Position numbers and translations under genes: made by a program. From assembly GCA_033807775.1 (NCBI GenBank), contig CM066327.1, positions 94,820,295-94,884,294 on the forward strand: a stretch of 64,000 nucleotides of DNA. Direction: 5' to 3'. Positions 10,626-21,900 of the stretch are shown here, in pieces. This DNA is from Saussurea involucrata. Its lineage: Eukaryota; Streptophyta; Magnoliopsida; Asterales; Asteraceae. Position 1 is the stretch's first letter; each line of letters opens with the position of its first letter. Under the pieces are notes generated by a model. That model ran no database searches. It was not told where the DNA came from and saw nothing but the letters and a program-made list of their open reading frames with translations.

Positions 10626-13513
10626 GGAGATTTAGGTACCCATCTAGTTGTGGGTCCCTTCTTGTTAGTTCCAAAAGACTTTTGTGTTTATAACTGCATT
10701 TGAATCGAACATCGGATAATGAATTTTATATGTATCAGATGAATAAACATCACCACCAGAACTACAACATGAGGAGCAACATAAACCACCATTGGCAATT
10801 CGAAACATTTGCTTTATTGAATATCTAAAAGAGTTTTTACAATTCTCTTTATTTTCAGCAAATGAACTAATTGAACAAGGGTTGTTGACTATGTTACTCT
10901 TCTCATCTGTTGAAGTATTTGGAGACAACTGCTTGACTTTCCAAACTTGTCTTGGTCTTTTCTTCACAAACCTATCTGAGAATGTAGAAGAAGAAGCATC
11001 AGAATCAGTTTCAGATTTTGAATCTTGTTTCTTAGATTTCTTTGACCTTCTCCTTTTTCTATGATTCTTTTTGTGAAAATTTGCATTTATAGTAAAAGAA
11101 TCATCAATTTTCTCTGTTTCAACATCTGAATTAGAAGACATTACTTTGTGCAAGAAATCAAACTTTGAAACTTTTTCATTTATACTTTCCTCAGAGTTAC
11201 TCTCCTTTTCTTTTTTAGAACAGTCAAAATCAGAATCAATTTTATCATCAGAAGAAGAGCTTTTGTTAGAATTGTCTTCCATTGTATCTTTCTTGGAATC
11301 AGATTGTACAACATTTTTATGTTTTTCAAAAATATCTTGTTGAAGTTTTATTTCCTCTTCAAAACTTAAAGTCATGAAGGTCGAAATTATGTCCTTTTCA
11401 AATTCAAACAAGATATTTTGTTCTTCCAATTTAGCTTCAAGATCTAAAATCTTACACTCTAATAGTAATGGTGGAATGTATCTTTTAGTATCATAAGATA
11501 TTTGAGATACATTCTTTTTATTAGTATTAATAGCGTAACTATCAAAATAATCGTTTGGTAATGAAGCTTTTTCGGACTTTGTGAAATTTGAAAGTTTTCT
11601 AGAAAGTCTTGATTTTCTAGAATTTTGAGATTTGACGTTGTACTTTTCATTTTCTCGAGTGTATACAAATGGAAGTTGCATCTTTGTTGTAAGACTTCTT
11701 TTCTCTTCTTCTAGTTTTAAAATCTCATCATCATTTGTCCATTTAATTTTAAAATGAGGAGCATATTTGGCAAGAGTTAAAAACTCAAATTCATAAAGAG
11801 TAGGAACTTGTGTTTTAGCTTCTTCTAAAAAATGTGGATTTTCAAATCCAAGTCCCCATTTTTCTTTAATAGATGTGTAACTCCTTGGTTTGTTTAAATA
11901 AACCGTTTGTTCGGTTTGACCTCTCAAATAAAGTTTTTCTTCTAAAACAGTTATTTGTTTAGAAAGATTGTCTCTCATATCGGTCATTGATTTCCAAGAT
12001 TCAAGATAAGATCTGTTTAATTCTTCCAATTCTTCTATTTTCTTTTCAAATCTACCTTTTGTATATCCTAAAATTTTCTTTTCATCTTTAAGCCAAATTT
12101 GTAATTTTTCAATAGATTTTGAGTGAATATTATTCTTTTCCTTTTCAGAAACCAGTTTTGTGCGAACTTCATGAATGGCAGTAGTCATGATGTTCATCTG
12201 ATTCACAATAAATTCATAATCAAAAGTAGAATGTACCTCAGAATCATTAGTTGAGCTTGCATTGTCATTCTCCTCATCATCACTGGCATCATCACCAATA
12301 AAGCACATGTTTTCCGCTTCATTATCTGAGTGATCTAGCCAGTATTCTTCTTCCGCTAACATAACTACACCGGTTTCCTTCTTTTAAGCCAATTCTAATT
12401 TCTTATTGTAGTAGGCTGCATCCCTTACAACGTTCACTCTACAGTCTCGGGAGAAATGACCGGGTTTTCCACAGTTGAAGCAAACATCAGCTTTCTTTCC
12501 TTCCACCTTCTTGGTTTCCATGGGTTTTGGACCTTCAAACTTTTGTTCAAATGCCTTTGAACCACTAGCATCAGAATCAACCATTCTTGAACCAGATGAG
12601 ACTCTTAGATTATTTGACCCTGGCCTGTTGAAGTACTTCTTTTGAAAGTGCTTGGTCAAAAGAATCATAGCTTGTTGTAGCTCTTCACCATCATCTTCAG
12701 TCTGTCCATCATAAGCATTCTCTAATAGACTCTTTTCTGCCAACTGACTAGCAATCAAAGCAACTGGATCCACACTTGTGACTTTGTTCTTTTTATCCAA
12801 CTTCTCTTTCTTTTCTTTGACCATATCTTCATCAGTCATCAAAATTTCATATAGCTCTTGAATTTGCATAGTTGAGATTCTTACATCATTTCTCATCCTA
12901 TGACACGGTTTGCTCCATTCAGGTTGAAGAGCATTAAGAAACTTCAGATTAGCTTCCAATTCGGTCTTTGTAACTTTTATTTTCAGAAGATCATTAATAA
13001 CTCCCCAAAACCGATCAAAAACACTCTTCAACGACTCCCCTTCCTTTGCCTTAAAACTCTCAAAATTGTTCATGAACCGATTCTGTCTTAACTGAGTAGC
13101 AACTGTCGATCCAAGCATAATTTTCTCCAACTGAGTCCACATTAGCATTGGGTTGTATTTGAAACAGCCAATGCGATTGTAAATGTTGTTTGGAAGAGCA
13201 AGGTTAAGAATCGACTTTCTTCTTTGTCTGCTTTAGCTGTCGTTGCTTCTTCAGCAGTGTATTCTTCGACCCTTTTTAATTCTCTTGAAGCAGGCACAGT
13301 TGCTGTTGCGGGAATTACTTTGTAAAGTTGCACAAAAGGACCTTCCGTAAAAGCTAACATCATGTTATCCACATTTGGTTGTCTCTCGATAAAATCAATA
13401 AACCTGTCTTGCCATTGTGAAAATTCATTTTCATTGATTAATACCGGTAGTCTGGTATCTGTTCCAAGAGACATCTGAATATCATTCCTATACAAACTTG
13501 CTTGAAGAGTCAT
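10626..13513 (-). pseudogene. Gag of element E with long coiled-coil extension
   Basis: The ATG at 13513 (MTLQASLYRN) starts a Copia Gag. The frame shifts near 13200, and continues at 13148 to a CCHC knuckle (CFNCGKPGHFSRDC, about 12485-12440). A TAA at 12386-12384 interrupts it, then the same frame runs from 12362 as about 565 codons of Lys/Glu/Ser-rich, partly coiled-coil protein with a CCSSCC cluster near its end. Another +1 shift near 10690 leads to GPTTRWVPKSP and a TGA. Large Gags with coiled coils are known for Sireviruses, where Gag can bind dynein-light-chain-8-like proteins. Here the gene needs several repairs, so it is a pseudogene. Confidence 0.85.
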
Positions 13514-14250
13514 GATGAACAGTAACAAAAACCACAAACGCTAAGGCTGGTTTACGCTAGAAGGGAATGGCGCAAAGTAGAGGTTTGCGCTAGACGACCG
13601 TGGCATAAAGTATGGTTTGCGCTAGAGGCGAGTGGCGCAAAGTGGAGGTTGGCGCAAAGTGGAGTTTGCGTAAAGAGGCAATGGCGCAAAGTAAAGTTCT
13701 CGCAACCCGTTAATCGCGCAAAGTGGAGTTCTCGCAACTTGTTGATGGCGCAAAGTAGACTTGGCAGAAATCTCAAAAACCAAAGATGAACTGGCGCAAA
13801 GTTTGAATCTGGCGCAAACTGACCAAATTCGATCCAAAACTCTCAAAAAGCAGAATGACACTTCCATAATCTTCAAATTTGAAGGAAAAACAGTTTCTTA
13901 CACAATCAAAAATAGTAGATTCACAGAATAACACGAAAAAATGCCTAAATCGGATGAACAGATCTGAAGAACTCGTATCGAACACAAATCTTGAAAATCT
14001 TCAAAACGATCCCCAAATCCGCAAAACTAGTCCATGATCCTTGAATCAAAAATGATCTTCTTTCAAAAACGAATCCAGCAATCACAAACTCGAATCCAAA
14101 TTCACACAAACTTGTAAGAATTCAAGAAAAAGATATTTTCTTGAAAAACAAGAAACTCGATCGATTTTTCTCTGAATATCACAAATTTGATGGATGAATT
14201 TGAGAAATCTCTGCAGAAGAACACTCAATCACTTGCTCTGATACCACATG
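13514..14250 (-). other. Leader of element E with GCGCAAAG hairpins
   Basis: Untranslated leader between the primer site (14246-14235, TGGTATCAGAGC on the minus strand) and gag. At 13545-13810 lie eight or more copies of GCGCAAAG-type motifs, partly arranged as TTTGCGC...GCGCAAAG hairpins like those upstream of the env-like ORF (5190-5295). The remaining ~440 bp are AT-rich with no feature I can name. Open frames here (13552-13985) are repeat artefacts. Confidence 0.65.
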
Positions 14251-14508
14251 TTAGGATCCAAGTGCTTACCACTACGCCAAAAGCAATTGCTGGTGGAGAA
14301 GGCGCAACTTATTTCCATATAGCGTAGCAGCCAGCGCCACGTTTTGATTTAGGAAGATGTTGGTTAATGACCTAACAATCCCCCCCCCCCAACATCTGCC
14401 AGCACTAACAAGAGCTTCGCTAGAAGTCAATGGCTGCACAACATGCCTTTAGCATTTTTAAATGCACTCCATGGGATTCGAACCCGTGACCTGCTCTGAT
14501 ACCACATG
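14234..14508 (-). repeat. Duplicated primer site flanking a 241-bp insert with tRNA-like boxes
   Basis: The 17-mer TGCTCTGATACCACATG occurs at 14234-14250 and again at 14492-14508. Between them are, on the minus strand, a Pol III B-box-like GGTCACGGGTTCGAATCCC, a G11 run followed by ATTGTTAGG, and an A-box-like GGCGTAGTGGTAAGCAC. The order is B then A, so the unit looks circularly permuted. It could be a SINE-like unit with a 17-bp TSD, or a miniature LTR element (G-tract as polypurine tract, TGTTAGG...CCTAACA as LTR) recombined at the primer site. Confidence 0.5.
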
Positions 14509-14683
14509 ATAATCTATAACAGAATCTAATCATGTATTCTAGAGAGAGAAATAGAGATCGTATAGAGAGAAAAACATCAGTACGCCATCTCTGATTAGAA
14601 CAACTAGTTACAAAAGAGTTCAACAAGGGTATTTATACCCTTGACTTACAAAAGTCAACTAAAAGCCTAAAGCTTAACATAAA
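14507..14683 (-). repeat. 5' LTR of element E, left piece (rest at 49748-49779)
   Basis: The LTR is 209 bp when the B insertion is removed. In element sense it starts TGTTAATGTC at 49779, is split at the ATAAA target site, contains GGGTATAAATACCC (TATA box, about 14639-14626), and ends GATTATCA at 14507 next to TGTGGTATCAGAGC. The ends are inferred from the primer site and from the junction with F; the partner LTR is outside the window, so confidence is moderate. Confidence 0.6.
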
Positions 14684-15136
14684 TGTAACATCCTAAATTT
14701 TCAATAATATTATTTTAATAAGAATTGGGATCTAATTGTATTTTGGTTTAAAACCTCAAATTATGTGGTAATTTTATAATTCATTAATGTTAAAATACAA
14801 GAGATGAAAGTTTGGTGTAAATTTTGGAAATAATGAAACTTGAGGGTGCTTTTGGTTATTTGCTGAAAGTGTGTATGGATAAAAGGTTAGAGTTGAGAAA
14901 TATCTCAGTACCTTGTTTGGAGTCGGCAAAGAAATTAGAGGAAAAGGGAGAAAGAGAGAAAGAAGAGAAAGCAAGCCTTGTTCATCATTTTGGTAAGAAA
15001 TTGATAGTGGTTTCTAATAAAAATCTGTGTAGTTATATGTTTGTAAAACGAACTGGATTGTGGAATAGGTTTTTGAAATCACAAACATCCGATTTGAGGA
15101 ATCAGCTTGTGCAGGAACTGGTTTTTGCAAGCAAAG

Positions 15137-16911
15137 GTGAGTTCATTCGATTTTTTGTACAAATCAGTGTTTTTAAGTTATAGTAACCTTGGTATATTTG
15201 TATGAACTGACTGAGGATTGATTAGAATAAGTATATTGAACTGATTTCATGTTTTAAATCGATTTTAGGACTTGTTGAGCGGACAGTACGCAAAACCATG
15301 AATGTCCCGGTACTTGAATGTCCCGGTAGTTGGAAGTCCCGGTAGTGGCATGTCCCGGGAGTGGCAAGTCCCGGTAGTGGCAAGTCCCGGTGGAGTCCCG
15401 GTATGTTATATTATCAAGTCCCGGTGGTTTATCAAGTCCCGGTATGCTATTTTAATTGGAGTCCCGGTATGCTATATTAAGTCCCGGTATGCTATTTTAA
15501 TTGGAGTCCCGGTATGCTATATTAAGTCCTGGTATGCTATTTTAATTGGAGTCCCGGTATGCTATATTAAGTCCCGGTATGCTATTTTATTTGGAGTCCC
15601 GGTATTGGAAATCCCGGTATTGGTTTTTGAGTTGTTTTGCTGTTACATATTGGAGTCATTTTAAAGCGAAATATAGGGGTATGGGTACTCGTTTTGAGTG
15701 TAAAATAGCATTTGAACACTTTGAACATGTGTTTATGTGTCAATTACAAACGAAAAGTCTTGTGATTGACGTCGGTTGTTCGGATGCTTTTAGCTATGGT
15801 TTTGAATAAGGATTGAATAATATATTCTTAGATTTGAGAATATGTTGTGAGTTTATTCACTTCACTCTAAAATTAGCCATTGAAATTGATATAGGTATGT
15901 CTTAAACTATGTCTAAATGCTTGGGTATGATTTAATTGAAAGATAGTAGGCTCAATAACTCGATTTTGTGAACTGTCTAAATGAAGAAGATGATGAATAG
16001 TGCTTGAGCAATTATCACTTTGTTATGAAACTGATTTTAACATGAGTTGTCGATACGTGTAAGGACTTGTCATCATCAGTAATGAGTCCTAATAGATGAC
16101 TATGAGTTATGCCATGATTGATTCTCGTGCTAAATTGCAAAGAGGGGATAGTTGAGAAGTCGAGATGTCGAGAGATTAATATTCTTCATAAATGTATATA
16201 TATAATATGTTTTGAGATAAATATATTGTATGTTATGCACATATAATAGTAAGGGTAATAATACTTATGTATTGTGTGGCGATTGCTAGAAATAGGCATT
16301 CGGTCATACTAGGGCACCTGGGTACGGTCTAATGGGAACCGAAATACTTGCCATTTGATCAAGGGATGTAATTTCTAGTGAACGAGTGTATCTTGAATCA
16401 TTGTGAGGGCCCCGGTTGTGTATCGCGATATATTAATCCCATTGGGGTCAGTGATTCTGAGATGGTGAGGACGTGAAATGTGGAATAGGCAGATTTTGAT
16501 TTGTAATTCCCATTTCGAATGGAAGATCGGAGATTTCCATTTTATAGGGAAGATCGGAGATTTCCCAGTTGTGAAAGGAAGATTGGAGATAGGCATAAAT
16601 TAATTTGTAATCTCTACTTCCGGATTAAGATATAGGCAGGTTTTGACTTGTAATTTCTTGGATAAGAGTATTGACTTTGAATCTGGGATGATTTATGGTA
16701 AACTCTTGGTAGTAATATTATGGCTAGATGAATTAGTCATAATTATGGAAGTGGGGTAGATTCCAAGTAGTTAAAGGAGTTGTTGTACGGTAAGAAAAGG
16801 GGAATCAAGTTTGTTATAACTTGTTTACATTGATTTTACAAATGTTATCTTGGAAACGAATGTTCTCACTAGGCGTTGGTCTAATCGTTTCAAATGATGT
16901 TTTCTTACCAA
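15137..16911 (+). other. Candidate leader introns in B LTR
   Basis: Splice-like signals match the layout in A and T: donor CAAAG|GTGAGT at 15136/15137, acceptor TATTCTTAG at 15831, a 63-nt putative exon (15832-15894), donor ATATAG|GTATGT, and an acceptor TTTTCTTACCAG|GT that is intact in LTR 2 and 3 (for example ending 49467) but reads CCAAGT in LTR 1 (16908-16913). The motif array lies in the first putative intron. Inference only. Confidence 0.4.
15300..15625 (+). repeat. AGTCCCGGTA motif array, B LTR 1
   Basis: About 17 units with core TCCCGGTA. The first part has 16-17 bp units (AAGTCCCGGTAGTGGC type). The second has ~45-bp dimers made of AGTCCCGGTATGCTATATTA and a 25-bp partner. LTR 2 (29657-29945) and LTR 3 (47858-48178) carry the same array with different numbers of dimers. 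Frames reading VPVCYIKSRYAIL-type repeats are artefacts. Confidence 0.9.
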
Positions 16912-16995
16912 GTACCAGCTCGGGGAGATAAAGGGTTGTGGGACTAGCGTTTTGATATAACAGAGGTGGATGAATTTAACAAAGAAGAGATTTTG

Positions 16996-18691
16996 TGTAA
17001 TAACCAGGTATTTTATTTAAATTAAAATATGAAAATTTTATAAGTCTTTGTGTTAATATTTTATGGAATTAGGAGATAAGGGGTAAGTTTTAATTGTTAC
17101 TTGGAAGTTGGGGGTAAGTTATGCCAAAAGAGTAAAGTTTAGGGTTTAAGTGGTCTTTTTGCTAACCTTGTCTACCACAACCGACTTCAACAAGAGAAAT
17201 TGAGAATGATGTCTTCTCTTTTAGCCATTCAAAGTATAGTCTAGTGTTAGTGTGTGAGTGTGTGTACGGTTGTGAGAAAAAGAGAGAGAGATCGAAGGAA
17301 ACAAAAGAAGAAGGAATTCAAAGGTTGCTACAGAGATTTAAGTACTTAAGTGCAGTAAATCAAGGTAATTAATCCATACCTTTATGTGTTTTAATTCTCT
17401 AAAGTGTTCTTGAGGTTTATATTTAAGTTCTTGGGGGGTTATGTTATTTTTAGAAGGTATATGAATTCTGGGTTTGGAATAGTGTTCTAATAGTAGTATA
17501 AAACATATCTGCAAAGTTACATAAACATGCATAGTATAAATCTGCAAAAATCTGGGTTTTAGGATGAAACAGTAGGCTGAGATATTCATCGAAATCGCAG
17601 TAGGCTTATATTCATCGAAGTCGCAGTAGGCAAATATTCATCGAAGTCGCAATAGACGACTGCGACATTCAACGAAGTCGCAACAGTTGGTTGCGACTTG
17701 GCATTGAAGTCGCAATGGTCGTTTGCGACTTGGCTTGAAATCGCAGTAGTTGATTGCGATTCAAGTTTGGAATCGCAATAGTTGGTTGCGATTCCAGGGT
17801 GGAATCGCAGTAGTTGGTTGCGACTCCAGGGTGGAATCGCAATAGTGAATTGCGACTCCAGGGTGGAATCGCAATAAGGGGTTGCGACTTCGGGGGTGAA
17901 ATCGCGATAGGAGACTGCGACTTGAGTACTGTTCATTGCGATTTCAGTTGGGAATTTTGTAAGTTTAAGTATTAAAAGAGATATTTGGTATTTTATCTGA
18001 TTTCAGATTTTGTGAAGAATCGACTTACGTGATTGATCTTGGAAGAGTTTTTGTGATAAACACAAGAGGTGAGTTTTTAATTGAAATGTTTTCAAAATGG
18101 AATACATATATGTGATTAAATGTAATATGGTGCATAAAGTGTTTATATGAATATTACATTGTATGAGTACAAGTTGGCCGGGCTTAGGACCGGTGAAAGT
18201 TGGCTGTACAAGGGACAGTGGTGTTGGCTGTATTTAGTACAACGGTGTAAATAAATTAATTGGCTTGCTACCAATTAATATGGCCAAGGAAAAGAAAAGA
18301 GAAAGAGATGGAAAGATACATGATGCATGAGTCGTAATTGGTATTCTTATGTGAATTACGTGAATGATTATGTGCAAATGTTTCCTTTAACTAACGGGGA
18401 TTTTCTCACTAGACCTCGAGGTCTAACCCTCATTTTTGTTTTAAAATATGTATTCCAGGTCATGGAGCAAACAAGAGACAATGATAGGATTTATCATGTT
18501 AGCTTTTGTGGATGTTGAATGATTATGAAGATTTCAGTTATAATTAGTAGTTGTTATGTATTTTACTTTATTCGAAAAAGTTTGTACCGAAAGACCTAAT
18601 TGTAGAATTTAAGGGACCAATTTTGGATTATGATATGTTATTTTGTGATGAATTATATGGAACTTGTATGATGGGATTAAGGGGCGTTACA
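16996..18691 (+). repeat. 5' LTR of element T
   Basis: TGTAATAACC...GGCGTTACA, 1696 bp. It has GTCGCAA hairpin repeats at 17580-17945 and leader splice-like sites. Two bases (AA) separate it from the primer site, as in element A. Confidence 0.96.
17580..17945 (+). repeat. AGTCGCAA / TTGCGACT hairpin array in the T 5' LTR
   Basis: Roughly a dozen units of 25-35 bp in which (A/G)AATCGCAAT or AGTCGCAAT alternates with its inverse GTTGCGACT, so neighbouring units can fold as hairpins. A minus-strand open frame (17586-17936) is the array read through and is not a gene. The same array is in the 3' LTR (24082-24446). Confidence 0.9.
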
Positions 18692-18693
18692 AA

Positions 18694-18706
18694 TGGTATC
18701 AGAGCC
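18694..18706 (+). promoter_or_regulatory. Primer binding site of element T
   Basis: TGGTATCAGAGCC, complementary to the 3' end of initiator Met-tRNA, two bases after the 5' LTR. Confidence 0.95.
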
Positions 18707-18953
18707 TTAGTTTAAGAGATTTAGGTATTAGTATCTGTACCTAGACTTAAACTGCATGCGAAGTAGGATGTCCTTGTTATTTTAGAACCTTGGGATGATA
18801 AATATAAAAAGGTAGAAGGAACATCATGTAAGGTAATTTCAGATTACACCTGGCCAGTGTAATTATGATCTTACAGGTACATGTTTGAACCAGAATACTT
18901 TATTATATGGGGTATGTGTTTATGTGTATATTAACCTTGTTTGAATCAACAGA

Positions 18954-21900
18954 ATGGCAAGTGGAACGAGACAAACAGCCGGAGGAAGGGGAAGAGGGGG
19001 AGAAAGAGGCAGAGGTAGGACAGGGAGCAGTGTACAGGGGCGAGGCACAGACTTTGTTACAAGAGACGATCTAGCGGTTGAAATGGGAAGACTTCAGGCA
19101 AATATTCAAGCCATGTTTAACCAGACTCATCATTCGGAAACAGAAATACCAGACCCTACCCTTGGAAACGAAGTACCTATCGCGCCTATTGTCACATCAG
19201 TACCAAGAAAGTGTGATTATAAAATGTTTTTAAGCTGTAAACCACCCACGTATGGAGGGGACAGAGATCCAGTAAAAGCAATGAGATGGCTGAAGGAAGT
19301 TGAAGCTGTATTTAAGACCAGTAAATGCGCGGAAGAAGATAAAGTGTTATATGGAACAGCAATGTTGAAAGCGGACGCCTTGTATTGGTGGGAGGCCCTT
19401 ATTGAATCTGAAGGACCTGAGGTATATTCAACTTTTACTTGGGGCGAATTCTCGAGAGCATTTAAGGAACAGTTTTGCCCGCAAGCCGCAAATAGACAGT
19501 TGGAAGAGGAATTCCTGAGCCTACAGCAAGGAAATTTATCGGTAAGAGACTACACTGCTCGTTTCTTGGAAAAGTCGCGTTTCGGAGAATATTATGTTGC
19601 CACCGAAAAGATGAAGATGGAAAGGTATGTATTCGGATTGAATTCGGAGATCAGAAAGTTGGTAACTGCAGCGAGACCTGATACGTTTTCAGAAGCAGTC
19701 AATGCTGCGGAAAATGTGGAGCGAGACAATAAGAGGGATGTTGGGGATAAAAGTGCGGGAAAGAGAAAATGGGAAGGACCGCCACATGATATGAAGAAGT
19801 CTGGGTTTCAGAGATCTGATAATCGTCCACCTTTTCGAGCAGCTGAAAGACCTTGCCCAAAGTGCCACCGTTTCCACCAGGGAAGCTGTCAAGTAGATCC
19901 TAGAAACTGTTATAAGTGCGGGAAGTTTGGTCACATTGCTAAAGATTGTCGGGTGGTTAGATTTTGTTATTCATGCAATTCTCCAGATCATCTTCAATCG
20001 GATTGTCCACTGGGAAGAATACCATCGGAAGGCACGTCGACAAGAGCAACGGGTGTTAGACCAACAGTACCGAGGTCAGAGCCAACAAGAGCAAGAGGCC
20101 GTTCATTTCAGATGACAGCAAAAGAAGCGGAGGAAACTCCGGACGTGGTTACAGGTACATTCTTAATAAATTCTACACGTGCTAAGGTGTTATTTGATTC
20201 CGGTGCAAACCGATCGTTTGTGTCTCCTTCATTTGCTACTCATATGCGTTTAAAGCCGAAAGTGTTAGATCATGCTTTAATGGTAGATACGGCAAATGAA
20301 AATCAAGTATCAGTTAAAGAAGTATTTGATGGTTGTGTGATAGATATAGAAGGGTGCGGGGTACCGATTCAGTTATTTCCAATAGCCCTGGTTGAGTTTG
20401 ATGTGGTAGTAGGAATGGACTGGTTAGCCGAGAATCAAGCTAATATAAATTGTGATAAGAAGTTAATAAACGTTGTGTTACCTGAAAAAGGCCCGGTAGT
20501 GATCTATGGCGATCGTAGGAATCACCAGTATAATCTTATTTCTATGATAAAAGCCCGTAAGTGTGTTAATAAAGGTTGTCAGAGTTACTTAGCTTACGTA
20601 ATAGATACTAAGCTAGAGAAGAGTAAGTTAGAAGACATCCAAATTGTTAGTGATTTTCCAGAAGTGTTTCCTGAAGACTTGAACAGTCTTCCGCCCGTTA
20701 GACAGGTAGAATTCGGTATAGATCTAATTCCTGGAGCCAACCCTATAGCCCGTGCACCGTATCGTTTGGCGCCTCCGGAAATGAAAGAAATGATGGCACA
20801 ACTGCAAGATCTATCCGATAAGGTTTTCATCAGACCAAGTACTTCGCCATGGGGAGCACCAGTTTTGTTTGTGAAGAAGAAAGATGGTTCGATGAGAATG
20901 TGTATCGACTACAGAGAATTGAATAAGCGCACGATCAAAAATAAGTATCCCCTACCTAGAATTGATGACCTCTTCGATCAATTAGTCGGAGCTTGTTGTT
21001 TCTCCAAGATTGATTTAAGATCCGGTTATCATCAGTTGAAGGTCAAGGAAGAAGACGTTTTGAAAACTGCTTTTCGCACCAGGTACGGTCACTATGAGTT
21101 TCTAGTAATGCCATTTGGATTGACGAACGCTCCAGCCGCTTTTATGGATTTAATGAATCGGGTATGTAAGCCGTATCTTGATAAATTCGTTATTGTGTTT
21201 ATTGATGATATACTTATCTATTCCCGATCCAAGGAAGAGCACGCGCAACACCTACGTTTGATTTTAGAACTCTTGAAGAAAGAAAAGTTATACGCGAAAT
21301 TTTCAAAGTGTGAATTCTGGTTACGGGAAGTTCAGTTTCTGGGGCATATAGTTTCTGAAAAGGGTATACAAGTCGATCCAATAAAAGTGGAAGCAGTTGA
21401 AAAGTGGGAACCACCAAAGACAGCAACAGAAGTACGAAGTTTTCTGGGTTTGGCCGGCTACTACCGAAAGTTCATAAAAGATTTCTCTCGTATTGCCACA
21501 CCGTTGACGAAACTGACTCGGAAGAATTTGAAGTTCGAATGGAAGGAAGAACAGGACGAAGCATTCAGGATATTAAAGGAGAAACTCTGCAGCGCGCCGA
21601 TATTAGCATTGCCAGAAGGTTCGGATGATTTTTGGTCTACAGTGATGCTTCTAAGTTAGGTTTGGGATGTGTACTCATGCAACGTGGAAAAGTAATTGCC
21701 TATGCTTCTCGTCAATTAAAGGATCCTGAAAGGAAATATCCTACCCATGATATGGAACTTGCAGCGGTTGTCTTTGCATTGAAGATTTGGAGACATTATC
21801 TGTATGGTTCCAAATGTCAAATTTTTACTGATCATAAGAGTCTTCAACATCTTTTTGATCAAAAGGAACTGAATATGAGGCAAAGAAGGTGGCTAGAGTT

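Larger units (their letters stand above)
3470..14683 (-). mobile_element. Element E: Ty1/Copia, Sirevirus-like (main part)
   Basis: Minus-strand element reading leftwards: 5' LTR (49779-49748 joined to 14683-14507 around element B), primer site, leader, gag with long coiled-coil extension, pol, a long non-coding block with several CTCCCCCT (polypurine) copies, and an env-like ORF. The 3' LTR lies beyond the left edge. An env-like ORF after pol, a coiled-coil Gag and repeated AGGGGGAG polypurine tracts are features known for Sireviruses, though the 209-bp LTR is short for that group. E lies in element F: F sequence resumes at 49780, so a TSD of CATTT (49780-49784) is predicted. Confidence 0.85.
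14684..16995 (+). repeat. B LTR 1, part before element T
   Basis: Starts TGTAACATCC right after ATAAA. It is interrupted at 16995 by element T and resumes at 25199 (after T's TSD) to end GGTGTTTCA at 25389. It differs from LTR 2 and LTR 3 at many shared positions where those two agree. Open frames at 14824-15183 and 15302-15809 are read-through of LTR sequence and repeats. Confidence 0.9.
17365..18952 (+). other. Candidate leader introns of element T
   Basis: Splice-like sites: donor CAAG|GTAATT 17364/17365, acceptor TCTGATTTCAG ending 18006; donor AGAG|GTGAGT 18068/18069, acceptor TATTCCAG ending 18458; donor ACAG|GTACATG 18876/18877, acceptor ATCAACAG ending 18952. Implied introns are about 642, 390 and 76 nt, with a 62-nt second exon. 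The last intron has exactly the same length as in A (76 nt), and in both the acceptor precedes the gag ATG by one base. RNA evidence would be needed. Confidence 0.5.

Noticed and set aside
15300..15625. Regularly spaced CCCGGTA repeats as a CRISPR array
   Set aside because: Units are too short and directly adjacent, without unique spacers or cas genes, and the context is a plant LTR.
15302..15809. Frames with repeated VPVCYIKSRYAIL-type peptide (also 29749-30136 and 47857-48365)
   Set aside because: Read-through of the CCCGGTA array; unit numbers and frame vary between LTRs.
17586..17936. 116-codon minus-strand frame, repeated at 24088-24438
   Set aside because: It is the GTCGCAA hairpin array read through; its repetitive peptide is a by-product and its conservation only reflects LTR identity.
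18694..18706. Initiator Met-tRNA-like 13-mers as tRNA genes
   Set aside because: Only the 3' end complement is present; these are retrotransposon primer sites.
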